From contig JANQRI010000019.1 of NCBI GenBank assembly GCA_028284675.1, forward strand, positions 62,001 to 126,000: a DNA stretch of 64,000 nt, given 5' to 3'. Source of the stretch: Gammaproteobacteria bacterium. GTDB taxonomy: Bacteria > Pseudomonadota > Gammaproteobacteria > HTCC5015. The position numbers and the translations under genes are program-made. Shown here piece by piece: positions 42,431-51,148 of the stretch (positions are counted from its first letter, which is position 1; the number at the start of each line of letters is the position of its first letter). Below the pieces are notes generated by a model. It saw nothing but the letters and a program-made list of their open reading frames with translations. It searched no databases and had not been told where the DNA came from.

Positions 42431-44611
42431 ATGTTTACCGATGAGCAACGTAAAATCCTTATTCGTTTTCGGGTATTTTATCTTACCGCGCTTAGCCTGA
42501 TTGCGTTATTAAGCTTCAGTGCTCATACACTGATTTTTACGAAATTACAAAGCATTGAAAGTGACAGCCGTATAATCAATATTGCCGGGCGTCAGCGCAT
42601 GCTCAGTCAAAAAATTACTAAAGCAGCTCTGAAAGCCGGTTTTTATACTGATATAACCGCCAGGCAGCGGGCGCTCCAGGAGCTTGATACTGCACTCGAT
42701 CTATGGCAACGCTCCCATAACGGCCTGCTATTGGGTGATGACAGCATGGAGCTTGATCCTATTGATAACCCGGAGATTCGTCGGAAACTAAAAAATTTGG
42801 AGCGGCATTACACGCCGATGATCAGCAGTGGTAAGGCGATCGTAACATCGGGTGGAAATACCGCCCGACAGGAGTTGCTGGAGAAACATGTAAAAACCAT
42901 TACGATTCATCAGGGGCCTTTTCTGGAGCAAATGAATCGGGTTGTTTTTGAGCTTGATCGGCAGTCCAAGGTTGCAGTCGACAATTTAATTGTTATTGAA
43001 CGGGTGTTGTTGGGCCTGATTTTTGTGGTCTTATTGGCTGAGATTTTTATAATTTTCGAACCGATGAGGCGCCGTCTGGCCAGATTGGTTTTGTTAAATA
43101 ATGAAAAAAACCGGGAGCTTGAATTATTGGCCGACTCGCTGGAGCAGCGTGTCAGTGAGCGTACGCTGGAGCTTGAGTCTACCAATCTGCGGCTGAAGAA
43201 TCGTGACCGGCGATTAAGGTTATTGTTTGAAACAGCGCATGATGCAATTTTGTTATTCGATGGTTACCGGATTGTGGATGCTAACCGGGCATCGTTGCAA
43301 TTGTTTGGAGCCAAAGATGTTGCTGAGCTAATCGGCAAGCACCCGGTTAGGGATTTTTCGCCCGTCATACAGTCCTGTGGGCAGTCATCCGAAGAGTTGG
43401 CAAAACACCATATCGATAAAGCGCGGACACAGAGTAATTTTCAGTTTGAATGGCTGCACAAGCGCATGAACGGTAGTGAGTTTACCGCTGAAGTTTCGCT
43501 TACCAATGTTGAGGAGGATCAGAGCAAGCTTGTGATGATGGCCGTAATTCGCGATATTTCCGCGCGGCGACTCGCTGAACAGGCAATGCTGGAGGCCAGG
43601 CAGAAAGCGGAAACGGCGAATAAGATGAAAAGTGAATTTCTGGCAAACATGTCGCATGAAATTCGCACGCCGTTGAATGCAGTCATCGGATTTGCACAGC
43701 TGCTGGAACGTGACGGCAGTTTACGGTTTGAGAGCCGGGAGCATGTTAATACTATTTTGCGCAGCGGACGACATTTGCTGGGTCTAATTAATGACATTCT
43801 GGATATGTCAAAAATTGAAGCCGGCAAGACCGAAGTTAATAAGGCGGCTTTTAATCTGCAAACGCTGATTGATGATGTGAAGCTAATGTTGCAGCATAAA
43901 GCCGAATCCAAAGGTCTGGTATTTACAGTAGAGCAGCCGGATCGTTTTCCCGGGTTGTTGGTCAGCGATGAACAGAAAATCCGGCAGATAATGATTAATC
44001 TATCCAGCAATGCAATCAAATTTACCGAGCATGGCAATGTGACTCTGCATGTGGAGTTGCAAACCGATCAAAGCGACGGCAGTGCGGAATTAAGGGTTAC
44101 CGTCAGCGATACCGGCTCAGGTATAAGCGTTGAGGAGCTTAAAAGCATATTTCAGCCTTTTGAGCAGGCACGTGTCGGTATTGAAGCCAAAGGTGGCACC
44201 GGCCTTGGTTTGGCCATTAGCCGCAGTTATGCGGAGTTGTTAGGAGGTTCCCTGAATGCCGATAGCACAGAAGGTCAGGGCAGCCGTTTTTATTTTCATA
44301 TTCCGGTCGGGATCAGCCAGTCGTCCGCAACAGGCTATGAATCTGATACCGATAATGATGTTGTACAGTTAGAGAATAAACGGCGAACAGTTGATGCCTT
44401 TGAACCTGAAAAGATAACACAACTGCCAGTCGGGTGGCTGGTTAAAATGGAAGATGCCGCTCTGAGCGGCGAAATCGATTTGTTAACCGAGTATATCGAC
44501 GAGATTGCTGAGGCGGAGCCGGTATTCTCCGGGGTTTTGCGCGAGCATGTGCAACAGTTCAATTACGATATGCTGGTGCAAATCGTTCAGACAGTGAGGA
44601 AGCAAGCATGA
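42431..44611 (+). CDS. Sensor histidine kinase with PilJ-type periplasmic sensor and PAS
   Basis: About 726 residues from ATG 42431 (GAAGGG seven bases before). Two TM helices flank a periplasmic PilJ/NarX-like domain with the P-box-like INIAGRQRMLSQKITKAALKA near residue 46. Next a PAS (about 250-385), HisKA with phospho-His in FLANMSHEIRTPLNAVIGFA, and HATPase with NLSSNAIKFTEHG, VSDTGSGIS and GGTGLGLAIS. No REC or Hpt on the same chain. The last 90 residues after HATPase are unrecognised. It overlaps the next response-regulator gene by 4 bp. The P-box resembles NarX and suggests an anion or nitrate-like ligand; this is inference. Confidence 0.9.
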   Translation: MFTDEQRKILIRFRVFYLTALSLIALLSFSAHTLIFTKLQSIESDSRIINIAGRQRMLSQKITKAALKAGFYTDITARQRALQELDTALDLWQRSHNGLLLGDDSMELDPIDNPEIRRKLKNLERHYTPMISSGKAIVTSGGNTARQELLEKHVKTITIHQGPFLEQMNRVVFELDRQSKVAVDNLIVIERVLLGLIFVVLLAEIFIIFEPMRRRLARLVLLNNEKNRELELLADSLEQRVSERTLELESTNLRLKNRDRRLRLLFETAHDAILLFDGYRIVDANRASLQLFGAKDVAELIGKHPVRDFSPVIQSCGQSSEELAKHHIDKARTQSNFQFEWLHKRMNGSEFTAEVSLTNVEEDQSKLVMMAVIRDISARRLAEQAMLEARQKAETANKMKSEFLANMSHEIRTPLNAVIGFAQLLERDGSLRFESREHVNTILRSGRHLLGLINDILDMSKIEAGKTEVNKAAFNLQTLIDDVKLMLQHKAESKGLVFTVEQPDRFPGLLVSDEQKIRQIMINLSSNAIKFTEHGNVTLHVELQTDQSDGSAELRVTVSDTGSGISVEELKSIFQPFEQARVGIEAKGGTGLGLAISRSYAELLGGSLNADSTEGQGSRFYFHIPVGISQSSATGYESDTDNDVVQLENKRRTVDAFEPEKITQLPVGWLVKMEDAALSGEIDLLTEYIDEIAEAEPVFSGVLREHVQQFNYDMLVQIVQTVRKQA

Positions 44612-45753
44612 CCGAAGTAAGCACTGATTTCAAAGGCGACATACTGGCTATTGACGATACGCCAGCCAATCTGCAATTGCTGGTTGGAATGTTGAAAGAG
44701 TGGGGTTACAAGGGGCGGGCGGCACCTAATGGTCGCTTGGGTTTGCAGGCGGTAAAGAAAAATGCGCCTGATCTGATTTTGCTGGACATTAATATGCCGG
44801 AAATAGACGGTTACCAGGTTTGTGAGCAATTAAAAGCTGATCCGGTACTTCGGGATATTCCGGTAATTTTCATTAGTGCGCTAAGCGAAACGATGGATAA
44901 AGTCAAAGCATTTGGGGTCGGCGGTGTTGATTACATCACCAAGCCTTTCCAGTTCGAAGAAGTGAAAGTCAGAATTGAAACCCATATAAAATTACGAAAA
45001 CTACAAATTGCCGAACAAGAACTCCGTGAGAAAACCCTGAATGGTGCGGTTAAGGTGATGTTGGATATGCTTAGTTTGACGATACCGGCTGCATCTGCCC
45101 GGGCCAAGCACATTCAACGCCTGGCCCTGCATATTGCAGCACAAACAGGTTTGCGTAATACCTGGGAACTGAAATTGGCCGGACGCTTGTCTCAAATTGG
45201 TGCACTCGCTTTATCTGAGAATACTTTGAAAAAAGCACTGGCCGGTGCTGCATTGTCAGACAAGGAGAAACAGATGTGGGCGGGTGTGCCTAAAATAGGC
45301 CAGCGCCTGTTGGCAAATATCCCGCGTCTGGAAGCTGTTGCTTCGCTGGTCGGTCTTCATGCAGGCCAGGGAAATCCCACCAGTCCCGATTTTGAGCAGC
45401 AACGCAGTATATTATATGCCGCAACTGTTGCGGCTGAACTTGGTGAGCATATGAGCTGGCCGGAAGTATTAAAGCAGTTACAGGGCCGGGATAACATTGA
45501 TGAATCAATTATTAAAGCATTGCACACGTATGATAGTCAGGGCGCACTTTTTGAAAGCCGCAGTGTTAATGTCAGTGAGCTTATGCCTGCGATGATTGTG
45601 GAACAGGATATAACAACTGCGTCAGGACAGATTTTATTGAGTGGCGGGCAGGAACTGAATCCGTTATTGATTGAGAGGCTGCAGAATTTTGCCCGTAATG
45701 ACGACAGTATGCAGGGTCCGTTTAAAGTGCGCGCGCCGGTTAAGCAAGCTTGA
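44608..45753 (+). CDS. Response regulator: REC + degenerate HD-GYP
   Basis: 381 residues. REC domain intact: acidic pair near residue 16, phospho-Asp60 in LILLDINMPEIDGYQ, Thr/Ser and Lys in VDYITKPFQFEE. The C-terminal domain (about 155-340) has HD-GYP spacing but lost the catalytic residues: HD becomes SQIG in LKLAGRLSQIGALAL, and the HHE/GYP region reads LVGLHAGQGNP. It is therefore unlikely to hydrolyse c-di-GMP and may bind or signal by interaction. Start overlaps the kinase stop by ATGA, so the two form a two-component pair. Confidence 0.85.
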   Translation: MTEVSTDFKGDILAIDDTPANLQLLVGMLKEWGYKGRAAPNGRLGLQAVKKNAPDLILLDINMPEIDGYQVCEQLKADPVLRDIPVIFISALSETMDKVKAFGVGGVDYITKPFQFEEVKVRIETHIKLRKLQIAEQELREKTLNGAVKVMLDMLSLTIPAASARAKHIQRLALHIAAQTGLRNTWELKLAGRLSQIGALALSENTLKKALAGAALSDKEKQMWAGVPKIGQRLLANIPRLEAVASLVGLHAGQGNPTSPDFEQQRSILYAATVAAELGEHMSWPEVLKQLQGRDNIDESIIKALHTYDSQGALFESRSVNVSELMPAMIVEQDITTASGQILLSGGQELNPLLIERLQNFARNDDSMQGPFKVRAPVKQA

Positions 45754-46257
45754 TCCGGATAGGGAGTGCGGTAGGCCCGGATTTTCTGTGCAATTTGTAG
45801 CGAAGCTTCCAGAGATTTCCAAGCAATAGGATTTGCGCGGAAAGCCCCCTGTAATTGGCCTATAATTGAAAAGAGCATTATAAACGCTGTTTGCCTTTCG
45901 TGGTGGTTTCGTCCAAACCATGAATATGGGGTATCAGGCTGAAAAAGACTAAAGCCCCAAAATATATCAACGCTTAGAGTGCAGGAAACCCGGGGGGGGC
46001 TAGTGTATTCAAAATCTATGTGCCTGATATTGTCAAAGACAGTGTTTTGTCTGTGGTTTTTACTAGCCATAGAAAAACACCGTTTTAAGCTTAACGATCA
46101 GGAATTACAAAAATCGGAGTGTTTATAGCGCTTTGTTAACAGTTGCCGGGGATTTTGGTGCAGTTGCAGCTGGTTTTTTGACTGTGGCCTGGAGGCTATA
46201 GTATGTTTGGCAGGCTGTCGGATTTGTCTTTCCACGTCAACACCATAGGAGCCGGTA
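45754..46257. other. Intergenic, 504 bp
   Basis: No supported gene. A minus-strand frame covering most of it also runs through the end of the response regulator and lacks a ribosome site. ATAGGAGCC at 46245-46253 is the sodN ribosome site. Confidence 0.5.
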
Positions 46258-46725
46258 ATGAAAGCTGCGAACACTGTTTTTGGGTTGGTTATGCTCGCTA
46301 CCATAGGGTTTATTTTGTTTATACCCGGGCATGTTCATGCCCATTGTCAGATACCTTGTGGGATTTACGATGATCATGCAAGGGTCAAAGCAATGCTGGA
46401 AGATGCTGTGACTGTGGAGAAGTCTGCCGGCTTGATTGCGGAATTGGCGGGCAAAAAGGATGCACAATCAAAAAATCAGCTGGTCCGCTGGGTCATGAAC
46501 AAAGAGGAGCATGCGCAAAAAATTATCTCCACGATGAGTGATTATTTTTTAACCCAAAGGGTTAAGCTGGCACAGAAGGATTATGCCGAGCGCCTGCAAA
46601 AGCACCATGCGGTTATAATTGCCGCTATGAAGGCAAAACAAAATGCCGATGTCAAATACGCAGGGCAATTGATAAAAAGCATTGAGGCGATTTCGTCATA
46701 TTACCCGGAGCACAAGCATAAATAA
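46258..46725 (+). CDS. sodN: Exported nickel superoxide dismutase
   Basis: 155 residues. The Ni-hook HCQIPCGIY (29-37) is complete: His29, Cys30 and Cys34, the N-terminal His, Cys2 and Cys6 of mature Ni-SOD. The preceding 28 residues are a signal peptide (VFGLVMLATIGFILFIPGHVHA), and cleavage after HA would expose His29 as the new N-terminus, needed for Ni binding. The rest is the four-helix Ni-SOD fold (EDAVTVEKSAGLIAELAG, LVRWVMNKEEHAQKI). Classical NiSODs use a cytoplasmic propeptide cut by SodX; no sodX gene is near. It therefore may be matured by signal peptidase. Removes superoxide in the periplasm. Confidence 0.9.
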   Translation: MKAANTVFGLVMLATIGFILFIPGHVHAHCQIPCGIYDDHARVKAMLEDAVTVEKSAGLIAELAGKKDAQSKNQLVRWVMNKEEHAQKIISTMSDYFLTQRVKLAQKDYAERLQKHHAVIIAAMKAKQNADVKYAGQLIKSIEAISSYYPEHKHK

Positions 46726-46775
46726 GGTTCAGATTGCTGTGTTTCGCAGTCGAGTGATTTTTAGCAGGAGGGGTT

Positions 46776-47024
46776 ATGAGTGGTAATTCCTGGTTGATGC
46801 TGGCTATCTTTGTATTGGGGGCAGGCTCGTTGATCGGTTTTTTTATCACCAAAACAGAGGGTTTTGGCCGTTTTGCCGCAAGCACTTTGTTGATTATATT
46901 GGTTGTGACTGTCGCAGCATTGCTATATGCCGGGGGGAAGCTTGAAAGCCAGGTGATGGCTAATGTGTTGTTTGCGGTGTTTGGTTTTGCCGGTGGCTTG
47001 TTTACCAGTAAAAACAGTGGTTAA
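46776..47024 (+). CDS. Small membrane protein
   Basis: 82 residues, three hydrophobic stretches (WLMLAIFVLGAGSLIGFFI; STLLIILVVTVAALLYAGG; MANVLFAVFGFAGGLF). AGCAGGAGG precedes ATG. No family recognised. It follows sodN by 50 bp and may share its transcript; not a SodX peptidase. Confidence 0.7.
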   Translation: MSGNSWLMLAIFVLGAGSLIGFFITKTEGFGRFAASTLLIILVVTVAALLYAGGKLESQVMANVLFAVFGFAGGLFTSKNSG

Positions 47025-47029
47025 GTCCG

Positions 47030-47365
47030 GTGAATATTGAAGAATATATTAGTACTATCCCGGATAACAGAAAACAGCGCTTTCAGTCGTTGCTGCAATT
47101 GATAGAGTCTCTTTATCCGGAGGCCGAAGCATCGATGCGTTATAAAATGCCGACCTATCAGCTTGGTGAAGGCAGTATTTCGATTGCGAGCCAAAAACAC
47201 TATATCTCACTTTATACCTGCTCTGCCGAGCATATTGCGCAATTTAAAAACAAGCATCCGAAAATCAAGACCGGGAAAGGTTGTATTAATTTCAAGGATA
47301 GCGATGAAATCCCTTTTGATGATTTGAAACCTGTTGTCAAAAGTGCGATGGAATATCACCATTGA
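47030..47365 (+). CDS. DUF1801 domain protein
   Basis: 111 residues starting with GTG 47030, five bases after the previous stop. YISTIPDNRKQRFQSLLQLIES, MRYKMPTYQLGEGSISIASQKHY and KTGKGCINFKDSDEIPFDDLK match DUF1801. Related YdhG-like members bind iron-sulfur or protect iron; activity here is unknown. Start is GTG because no ATG is near and it overlaps no upstream gene. Confidence 0.82.
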   Translation: MNIEEYISTIPDNRKQRFQSLLQLIESLYPEAEASMRYKMPTYQLGEGSISIASQKHYISLYTCSAEHIAQFKNKHPKIKTGKGCINFKDSDEIPFDDLKPVVKSAMEYHH

Positions 47366-47396
47366 TAGTTGTTTTCATTATGAAAAACAGTAGATC

Positions 47397-47666
47397 GTGG
47401 CCACAATAAGTTTTACCCCAAATCTGCTTCGGCATCTCGACACGCCAAGCACACAGGTCAATGGGGTAACCGTCAGGCAAGCGTTAGAGGAATATTTTAC
47501 CCAGTACCCTCAGGTGCGCGGTTACATACTTGATGATCAGGGGGCTGTGCGTAAGCATGTTGCAATTTTTTTAAATCAGGAACCCATCCGTGATCGTGCC
47601 CGGCAGTCGGATGCAGTTGCAGATCACGATGATTTATTTGTTGCTCAAGCACTCTCAGGAGGTTGA
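47397..47666 (+). CDS. MoaD/ThiS-like ubiquitin-fold protein
   Basis: 89 residues, GTG start at 47397. Beta-grasp protein with VNGVTVRQALEEYFTQYPQVRGYILDD and the terminal Gly-Gly (LSGG) that is adenylated and thiocarboxylated in MoaD/ThiS sulfur carriers. KHVAIFLNQEPI also matches the family. It is 2 bp from a BNR-repeat protein gene and likely coupled to it; MoaE, MoeB or ThiF partners are not nearby. Likely sulfur donor or a conjugated tag; target unknown. Confidence 0.85.
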   Translation: MATISFTPNLLRHLDTPSTQVNGVTVRQALEEYFTQYPQVRGYILDDQGAVRKHVAIFLNQEPIRDRARQSDAVADHDDLFVAQALSGG

Positions 47667-47668
47667 TC

Positions 47669-48775
47669 ATGGGCGAACGATTACTGGTTGGAACCCGGAA
47701 GGGGCTGTTCAGGGTAGAGCGCGATGTTCGAGGGGATTGGAAAATTTCAAATACATGGTTTTTAGGAGACCCGGTATCGGCGGTATTGGCGGAAACCGGT
47801 ACCGAGCGCATTTATGCAGCACTGGATTTAGGGCATTTTGGTGTCAAGGTGCAGCGCTCGAAAAATGCCGGAGAAAGCTGGTCTGAAGTGGCGGCACCTG
47901 CATTTCCAGAAAAGCCGGAAGGGTTGGAGGATAAAGACCCGATGCGAGGCGTTGATGTTCCGTGGAGTACGAAATTAATCTGGACGCTCGAATCCGGTGG
48001 GCCGGGTGAGCTATGGTGCGGAACGATACCGGGTGCGGTATTTCATTCCAGTGATGGCGGCGACAGTTGGCAGTTGATGCGGGCTTTATGGGATGATCCG
48101 CGGCGGCAGAAATGGATGGGCGGTGGTTATGATTTTTCCGGTGTTCACTCGGTGCTGATTGACCCGCGTGACTCTTCGCATATAACTGTTGCGGTTTCGG
48201 TGGGTGGTGTCTGGCAATCAACAGACAGCGGTGCGCATTGGGAGCTGATCGGTGCCGGTTTACGCAATGCGTATATGCCGCCGGAACAGGCGGACGACCC
48301 GCTCCCGCAGGATCCTCACTGTGTCGTGCATTGCCCCGCGCAGCCGGATCGCATGTGGATGCAGCATCATAACGGCATTTTTCGCAGCGATGATAGTGGC
48401 CGCAATTGGCGGGAGCTACAGGATGTGCCGCCGTCAAGCTTCGGTTTTGCGGTGGCAGTGCATCCTACTGATCCGGATACGGCCTGGTTTGTTCCGGCGA
48501 TTAAAGATGAACAACGTATTCCGGTGGATGCGCGCCTGGTTGTAAGCCGTACCCGGGATGGTGGCCGGAGTTTTGATGTTTTATCCGAGGGGTTACCGGA
48601 AGAGCCGGCGTATGATTTGGTATACCGTCATGCTTTGGATATATCAAATAACGGTGAGCGGCTCGCTTTCGGCAGCACGACGGGATCTTTATGGATCAGT
48701 GAAAATCAGGGCGATAGCTGGCAAGCGGTCAGCAAGCATTTGCCGCCTGTGCTTTGTGTCAGATTTGAAACGTAA
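47669..48775 (+). CDS. BNR/Asp-box repeat protein (sialidase-like propeller)
   Basis: 368 residues. Five Asp-box motifs (SxDxGxxW type) are visible: HSSDGGDSWQ, QSTDSGAHWEL, RSDDSGRNWR, RTRDGGRSFD and SENQGDSWQ, spaced 55-75 residues apart, so a beta-propeller like the BNR/VPS10/YCF48 families. No signal peptide. AGGAGG precedes ATG 47669 (TTG at 47663 rejected). The gene starts 2 bp after the MoaD-like gene and the two are probably translated together. Sialidase active-site arginines were not found, so it is unlikely to be a true sialidase. Function unknown. Confidence 0.85.
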   Translation: MGERLLVGTRKGLFRVERDVRGDWKISNTWFLGDPVSAVLAETGTERIYAALDLGHFGVKVQRSKNAGESWSEVAAPAFPEKPEGLEDKDPMRGVDVPWSTKLIWTLESGGPGELWCGTIPGAVFHSSDGGDSWQLMRALWDDPRRQKWMGGGYDFSGVHSVLIDPRDSSHITVAVSVGGVWQSTDSGAHWELIGAGLRNAYMPPEQADDPLPQDPHCVVHCPAQPDRMWMQHHNGIFRSDDSGRNWRELQDVPPSSFGFAVAVHPTDPDTAWFVPAIKDEQRIPVDARLVVSRTRDGGRSFDVLSEGLPEEPAYDLVYRHALDISNNGERLAFGSTTGSLWISENQGDSWQAVSKHLPPVLCVRFET

Positions 48776-48790
48776 GAGGAAAAATGACTA

Positions 48791-49225
48791 ATGTTGGAAA
48801 TTGTTATTCGCTATGCGCATTTTTTGGGAATCATAGTATTGAGTGCGATGCTGGTCGCGCAGCACTTGTTATTGTCTGCTGAAATAAATCGCGATGAACT
48901 GCGCAAGCTGGGACGAATAGATGCAGTTTACGGTGCCAGCGCCTTGTTGGTATTTTTGGCAGGCTTGGGCTTGTGGGTTATGGTTGGTAAACCGGCGGCA
49001 TATTATTCTGCCAACACGATATTTATGGTAAAAGTTTCGCTTTTTATAGTTATTGCGCTGTTGTCCGTGTATCCGACGGTCTTTTTTATAAAAAGCCGTA
49101 AACGCGGTGCGGAAAAAATTATCGTCCCGAAATCAGTGATTATGACCATACGTGTCGAGCTGATGCTGCTGTTGATACTGCCGTTACTGGCTGTTTTGAT
49201 GGCGCGTGGTTACGGTTTGGAGTGA
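48791..49225 (+). CDS. DUF2214-family membrane protein
   Basis: 144 residues, four TM segments. YAHFLGIIVLSAMLVAQHLLL, DAVYGASALLVFLAGLGLWV and FMVKVSLFIVIALLSVYPTVFFI match DUF2214. Starts 15 bp after the BNR gene. Cytochrome-like His residues occur (IRYAHFLG, AQHLLL). Function unknown. Confidence 0.82.
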   Translation: MLEIVIRYAHFLGIIVLSAMLVAQHLLLSAEINRDELRKLGRIDAVYGASALLVFLAGLGLWVMVGKPAAYYSANTIFMVKVSLFIVIALLSVYPTVFFIKSRKRGAEKIIVPKSVIMTIRVELMLLLILPLLAVLMARGYGLE

Positions 49226-49277
49226 TTCGTATTCAGGTGCCTGTTAATTCCATAGGACTATCATTCAGGAGAGTAAA

Positions 49278-49652
49278 ATGAAATTTTGGTCCGGCGTCAT
49301 AACCGAAAAAATTACAGAGTCCAAAGATTTTTATGTCAACCTGTTTGCTTGTGAAGTGATTTTTGAGAGTGACTGGTTTTTGTTGCTTGGTCTGGGTGGT
49401 AGTGAGTTGGGTTTTATGTTGCCTGAGCTTGAAAGTCAGGCATCGGTTTTTCATAAGCCTTTTCAGGGGCAGGGTATTTGGATTGCGGTGGATGTTGAGG
49501 ATGTTGATGCTGAATATGCGCGGATCAAAGGTATGGGCATTCCAATTGAAGTCGATATCCGGGATGAGCCCTGGGGTGACCGGCATTTCGCACTGCGTGA
49601 TCCGAATGGTATTGGTGTCGATGTGGTCCAGCATAAGCAGTCTGGCGCATAA
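49278..49652 (+). CDS. VOC-family protein
   Basis: 124 residues with KFWSGVITEKITESKDFYVNLF, GIWIAVDVEDVDAEYARIKGM and DRHFALRDPNGIGVDVVQH, the betaalphabetabetabeta glyoxalase fold with His and Glu/Asp ligands only partly recognisable. AGGAGAG precedes ATG. Upstream of a second VOC gene 38 bp away; they may form a pair. Confidence 0.87.
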   Translation: MKFWSGVITEKITESKDFYVNLFACEVIFESDWFLLLGLGGSELGFMLPELESQASVFHKPFQGQGIWIAVDVEDVDAEYARIKGMGIPIEVDIRDEPWGDRHFALRDPNGIGVDVVQHKQSGA

Positions 49653-49690
49653 ACCTATTAGGTAATCCGAGTTTTTACTGAAGAGCTATT

Positions 49691-50131
49691 ATGTTAGACA
49701 TCAAAACGGTCAATCACATAGGTATCCGGATCAGTGATAAGCTGGTTTCGGTGCCTTTTTACAAGAACCTTGGGTTTGAGTTAATCGATGATGTCGGGTT
49801 TGAGCAGGGATACCCGATCATTATGCGTCATCCTTCCGGTGTGGTTCTGAATTTATTGGGGCCGGCTGACAGGCGCTCTGTGCCACAAAATATTTTGATG
49901 GATGTGGATCAAAAATATCCGGGGTATACGCATATTGCTTTGACGGTAGGCTCTTTAAAAGATGCCAGGCAATTCATGGATGCAAACAGTATTGCCATTA
50001 CCGGTTCCTTTAGTTTTGGAAATATGTCCGCGATTTTTATTCGTGATCCGGATCGAAATGTTATAGAGCTGGATGCTTATGATAACAACGATGATGCGGG
50101 TTTTGGTGATGGATATTCAAATCATCCGTGA
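49691..50131 (+). CDS. VOC-family protein
   Basis: 146 residues: VNHIGIRISDKLVSVPFYKNLG, YTHIALTVGSLKDARQFMDA and FIRDPDRNVIELDAY, the classic VOC layout with His in VNHIG and Glu in NVIELD as likely metal ligands. Activity unknown. GAAGAGC precedes ATG. Confidence 0.88.
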   Translation: MLDIKTVNHIGIRISDKLVSVPFYKNLGFELIDDVGFEQGYPIIMRHPSGVVLNLLGPADRRSVPQNILMDVDQKYPGYTHIALTVGSLKDARQFMDANSIAITGSFSFGNMSAIFIRDPDRNVIELDAYDNNDDAGFGDGYSNHP

Positions 50132-50269
50132 ATCGATTTTTTCGATTATCATATAATATTTAATTCATTTGATCGATTTCAGGTATTGTTTTACTGTACC
50201 CGCATAGCCGGCCGGGTGGTTTAAGCTATACGGCCTAATTAGATTTATTATTCTTAAGGAGGTGTAAGT

Positions 50270-50803
50270 ATGACAGCAGTGAGTGCGACTGTGCCAAATG
50301 TGACATTTAAAACACGGGTACGTGATGAGAGTATTGGTGGTGATAATCCTTTTCGTTGGCAGGATGTTACAAGTGATGAAATTTTTAAAGGAAAAAAGGT
50401 CGTGCTGTTTTCGCTGCCCGGCGCTTTTACACCAACCTGCAGTAGTACACACTTGCCCGGTTATGATGAAAAATATCAACAGCTGATTGATAAAGGTGTT
50501 GATGAGGTTTATTGCCTTAGCGTGAATGATGCATTTTCTATGTTTCAATGGGCGCAGCGGTTGGATGTGAAGAATGTAAAAATGTTGCCGGACGGTAATG
50601 GTGATTTTACCCGTCTGATGGGAATGCTGGTCAAAAAAGAAAATCTTGGTTTTGGTGAGCGCTCCTGGCGTTATTCCATGTATGTGGAAAATGGTGAAAT
50701 TAAGCAGCTTTTCGCTGAGCCGGGAATGATGGACAATTGTCCTGAGGACCCTTTTACTTGTAGCGATGTTGGTACTATGCTTGGCTACCTTGAGCAACAG
50801 TAA
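50270..50803 (+). CDS. Peroxiredoxin, Prx5 family
   Basis: 177 residues. The peroxidatic Cys57 lies in LPGAFTPTCSSTHLPGY, the diagnostic Prx5 sequence. Later residues KYQQLIDKGVDEVYCLSVND and LVKKENLGFGERSWRYS complete the thioredoxin fold. Other cysteines (CLSVN, DNCPED, FTCSD) could resolve. AAGGAGGTG precedes the start. Reduces peroxides with thiol or glutaredoxin help. Followed by a strong hairpin terminator. Confidence 0.94.
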   Translation: MTAVSATVPNVTFKTRVRDESIGGDNPFRWQDVTSDEIFKGKKVVLFSLPGAFTPTCSSTHLPGYDEKYQQLIDKGVDEVYCLSVNDAFSMFQWAQRLDVKNVKMLPDGNGDFTRLMGMLVKKENLGFGERSWRYSMYVENGEIKQLFAEPGMMDNCPEDPFTCSDVGTMLGYLEQQ

Positions 50804-51148
50804 TTGTGTTTGCATAGCCCGGTGCGAGTGATATAACTCATCGCACCGGGTCCGTTATATTAAGATATCTTCAAATTATTCACTTTATTTTCTGTTAATT
50901 TACCAATATCCCGGGCTTAGGTCTGCGCTTAGGGTTTATTTCCCTATAAGTCTTATGATGTTAATCATCCCAAATTTACAAGATAGGCTCTAAACTTATT
51001 AGTCCCCCCTTTGTGCTCTGTCCAGGGAGTGCGCTTAATTGTAGAAATCTGTTTATTTGCCGATACCGGTTAAAGGCAGTGCCAGCTTTTATTGGCTTGG
51101 CCTTAAGACTGACCCAAAAGAAACTTTTCTGAAATGGGGATATCGGGT
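50804..51148. other. Intergenic, 345 bp
   Basis: Holds the hairpin at 50818-50850; otherwise no gene. The next gene has GGGGATATCGGGT before its ATG. Confidence 0.5.
50818..50850 (+). terminator. Strong GC hairpin after peroxiredoxin
   Basis: CCCGGTGCGA (50818) pairs with TCGCACCGGG (50850), with GAGT/ACTC pairing inside the loop. It begins 14 bp after the peroxiredoxin stop. No long T run follows (TCCGTTATATT), so it may be a weak or Rho-assisted terminator. Confidence 0.6.

Noticed and set aside
44608..45753. Active c-di-GMP phosphodiesterase of HD-GYP type
   Set aside because: The HD and HHE/GYP catalytic residues are replaced, see the degenerate-domain finding.
45537..46070. 177-codon minus-strand frame after the response regulator
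   Set aside because: Overlaps the sense gene by 217 bp, has no ribosome site and no family resemblance.
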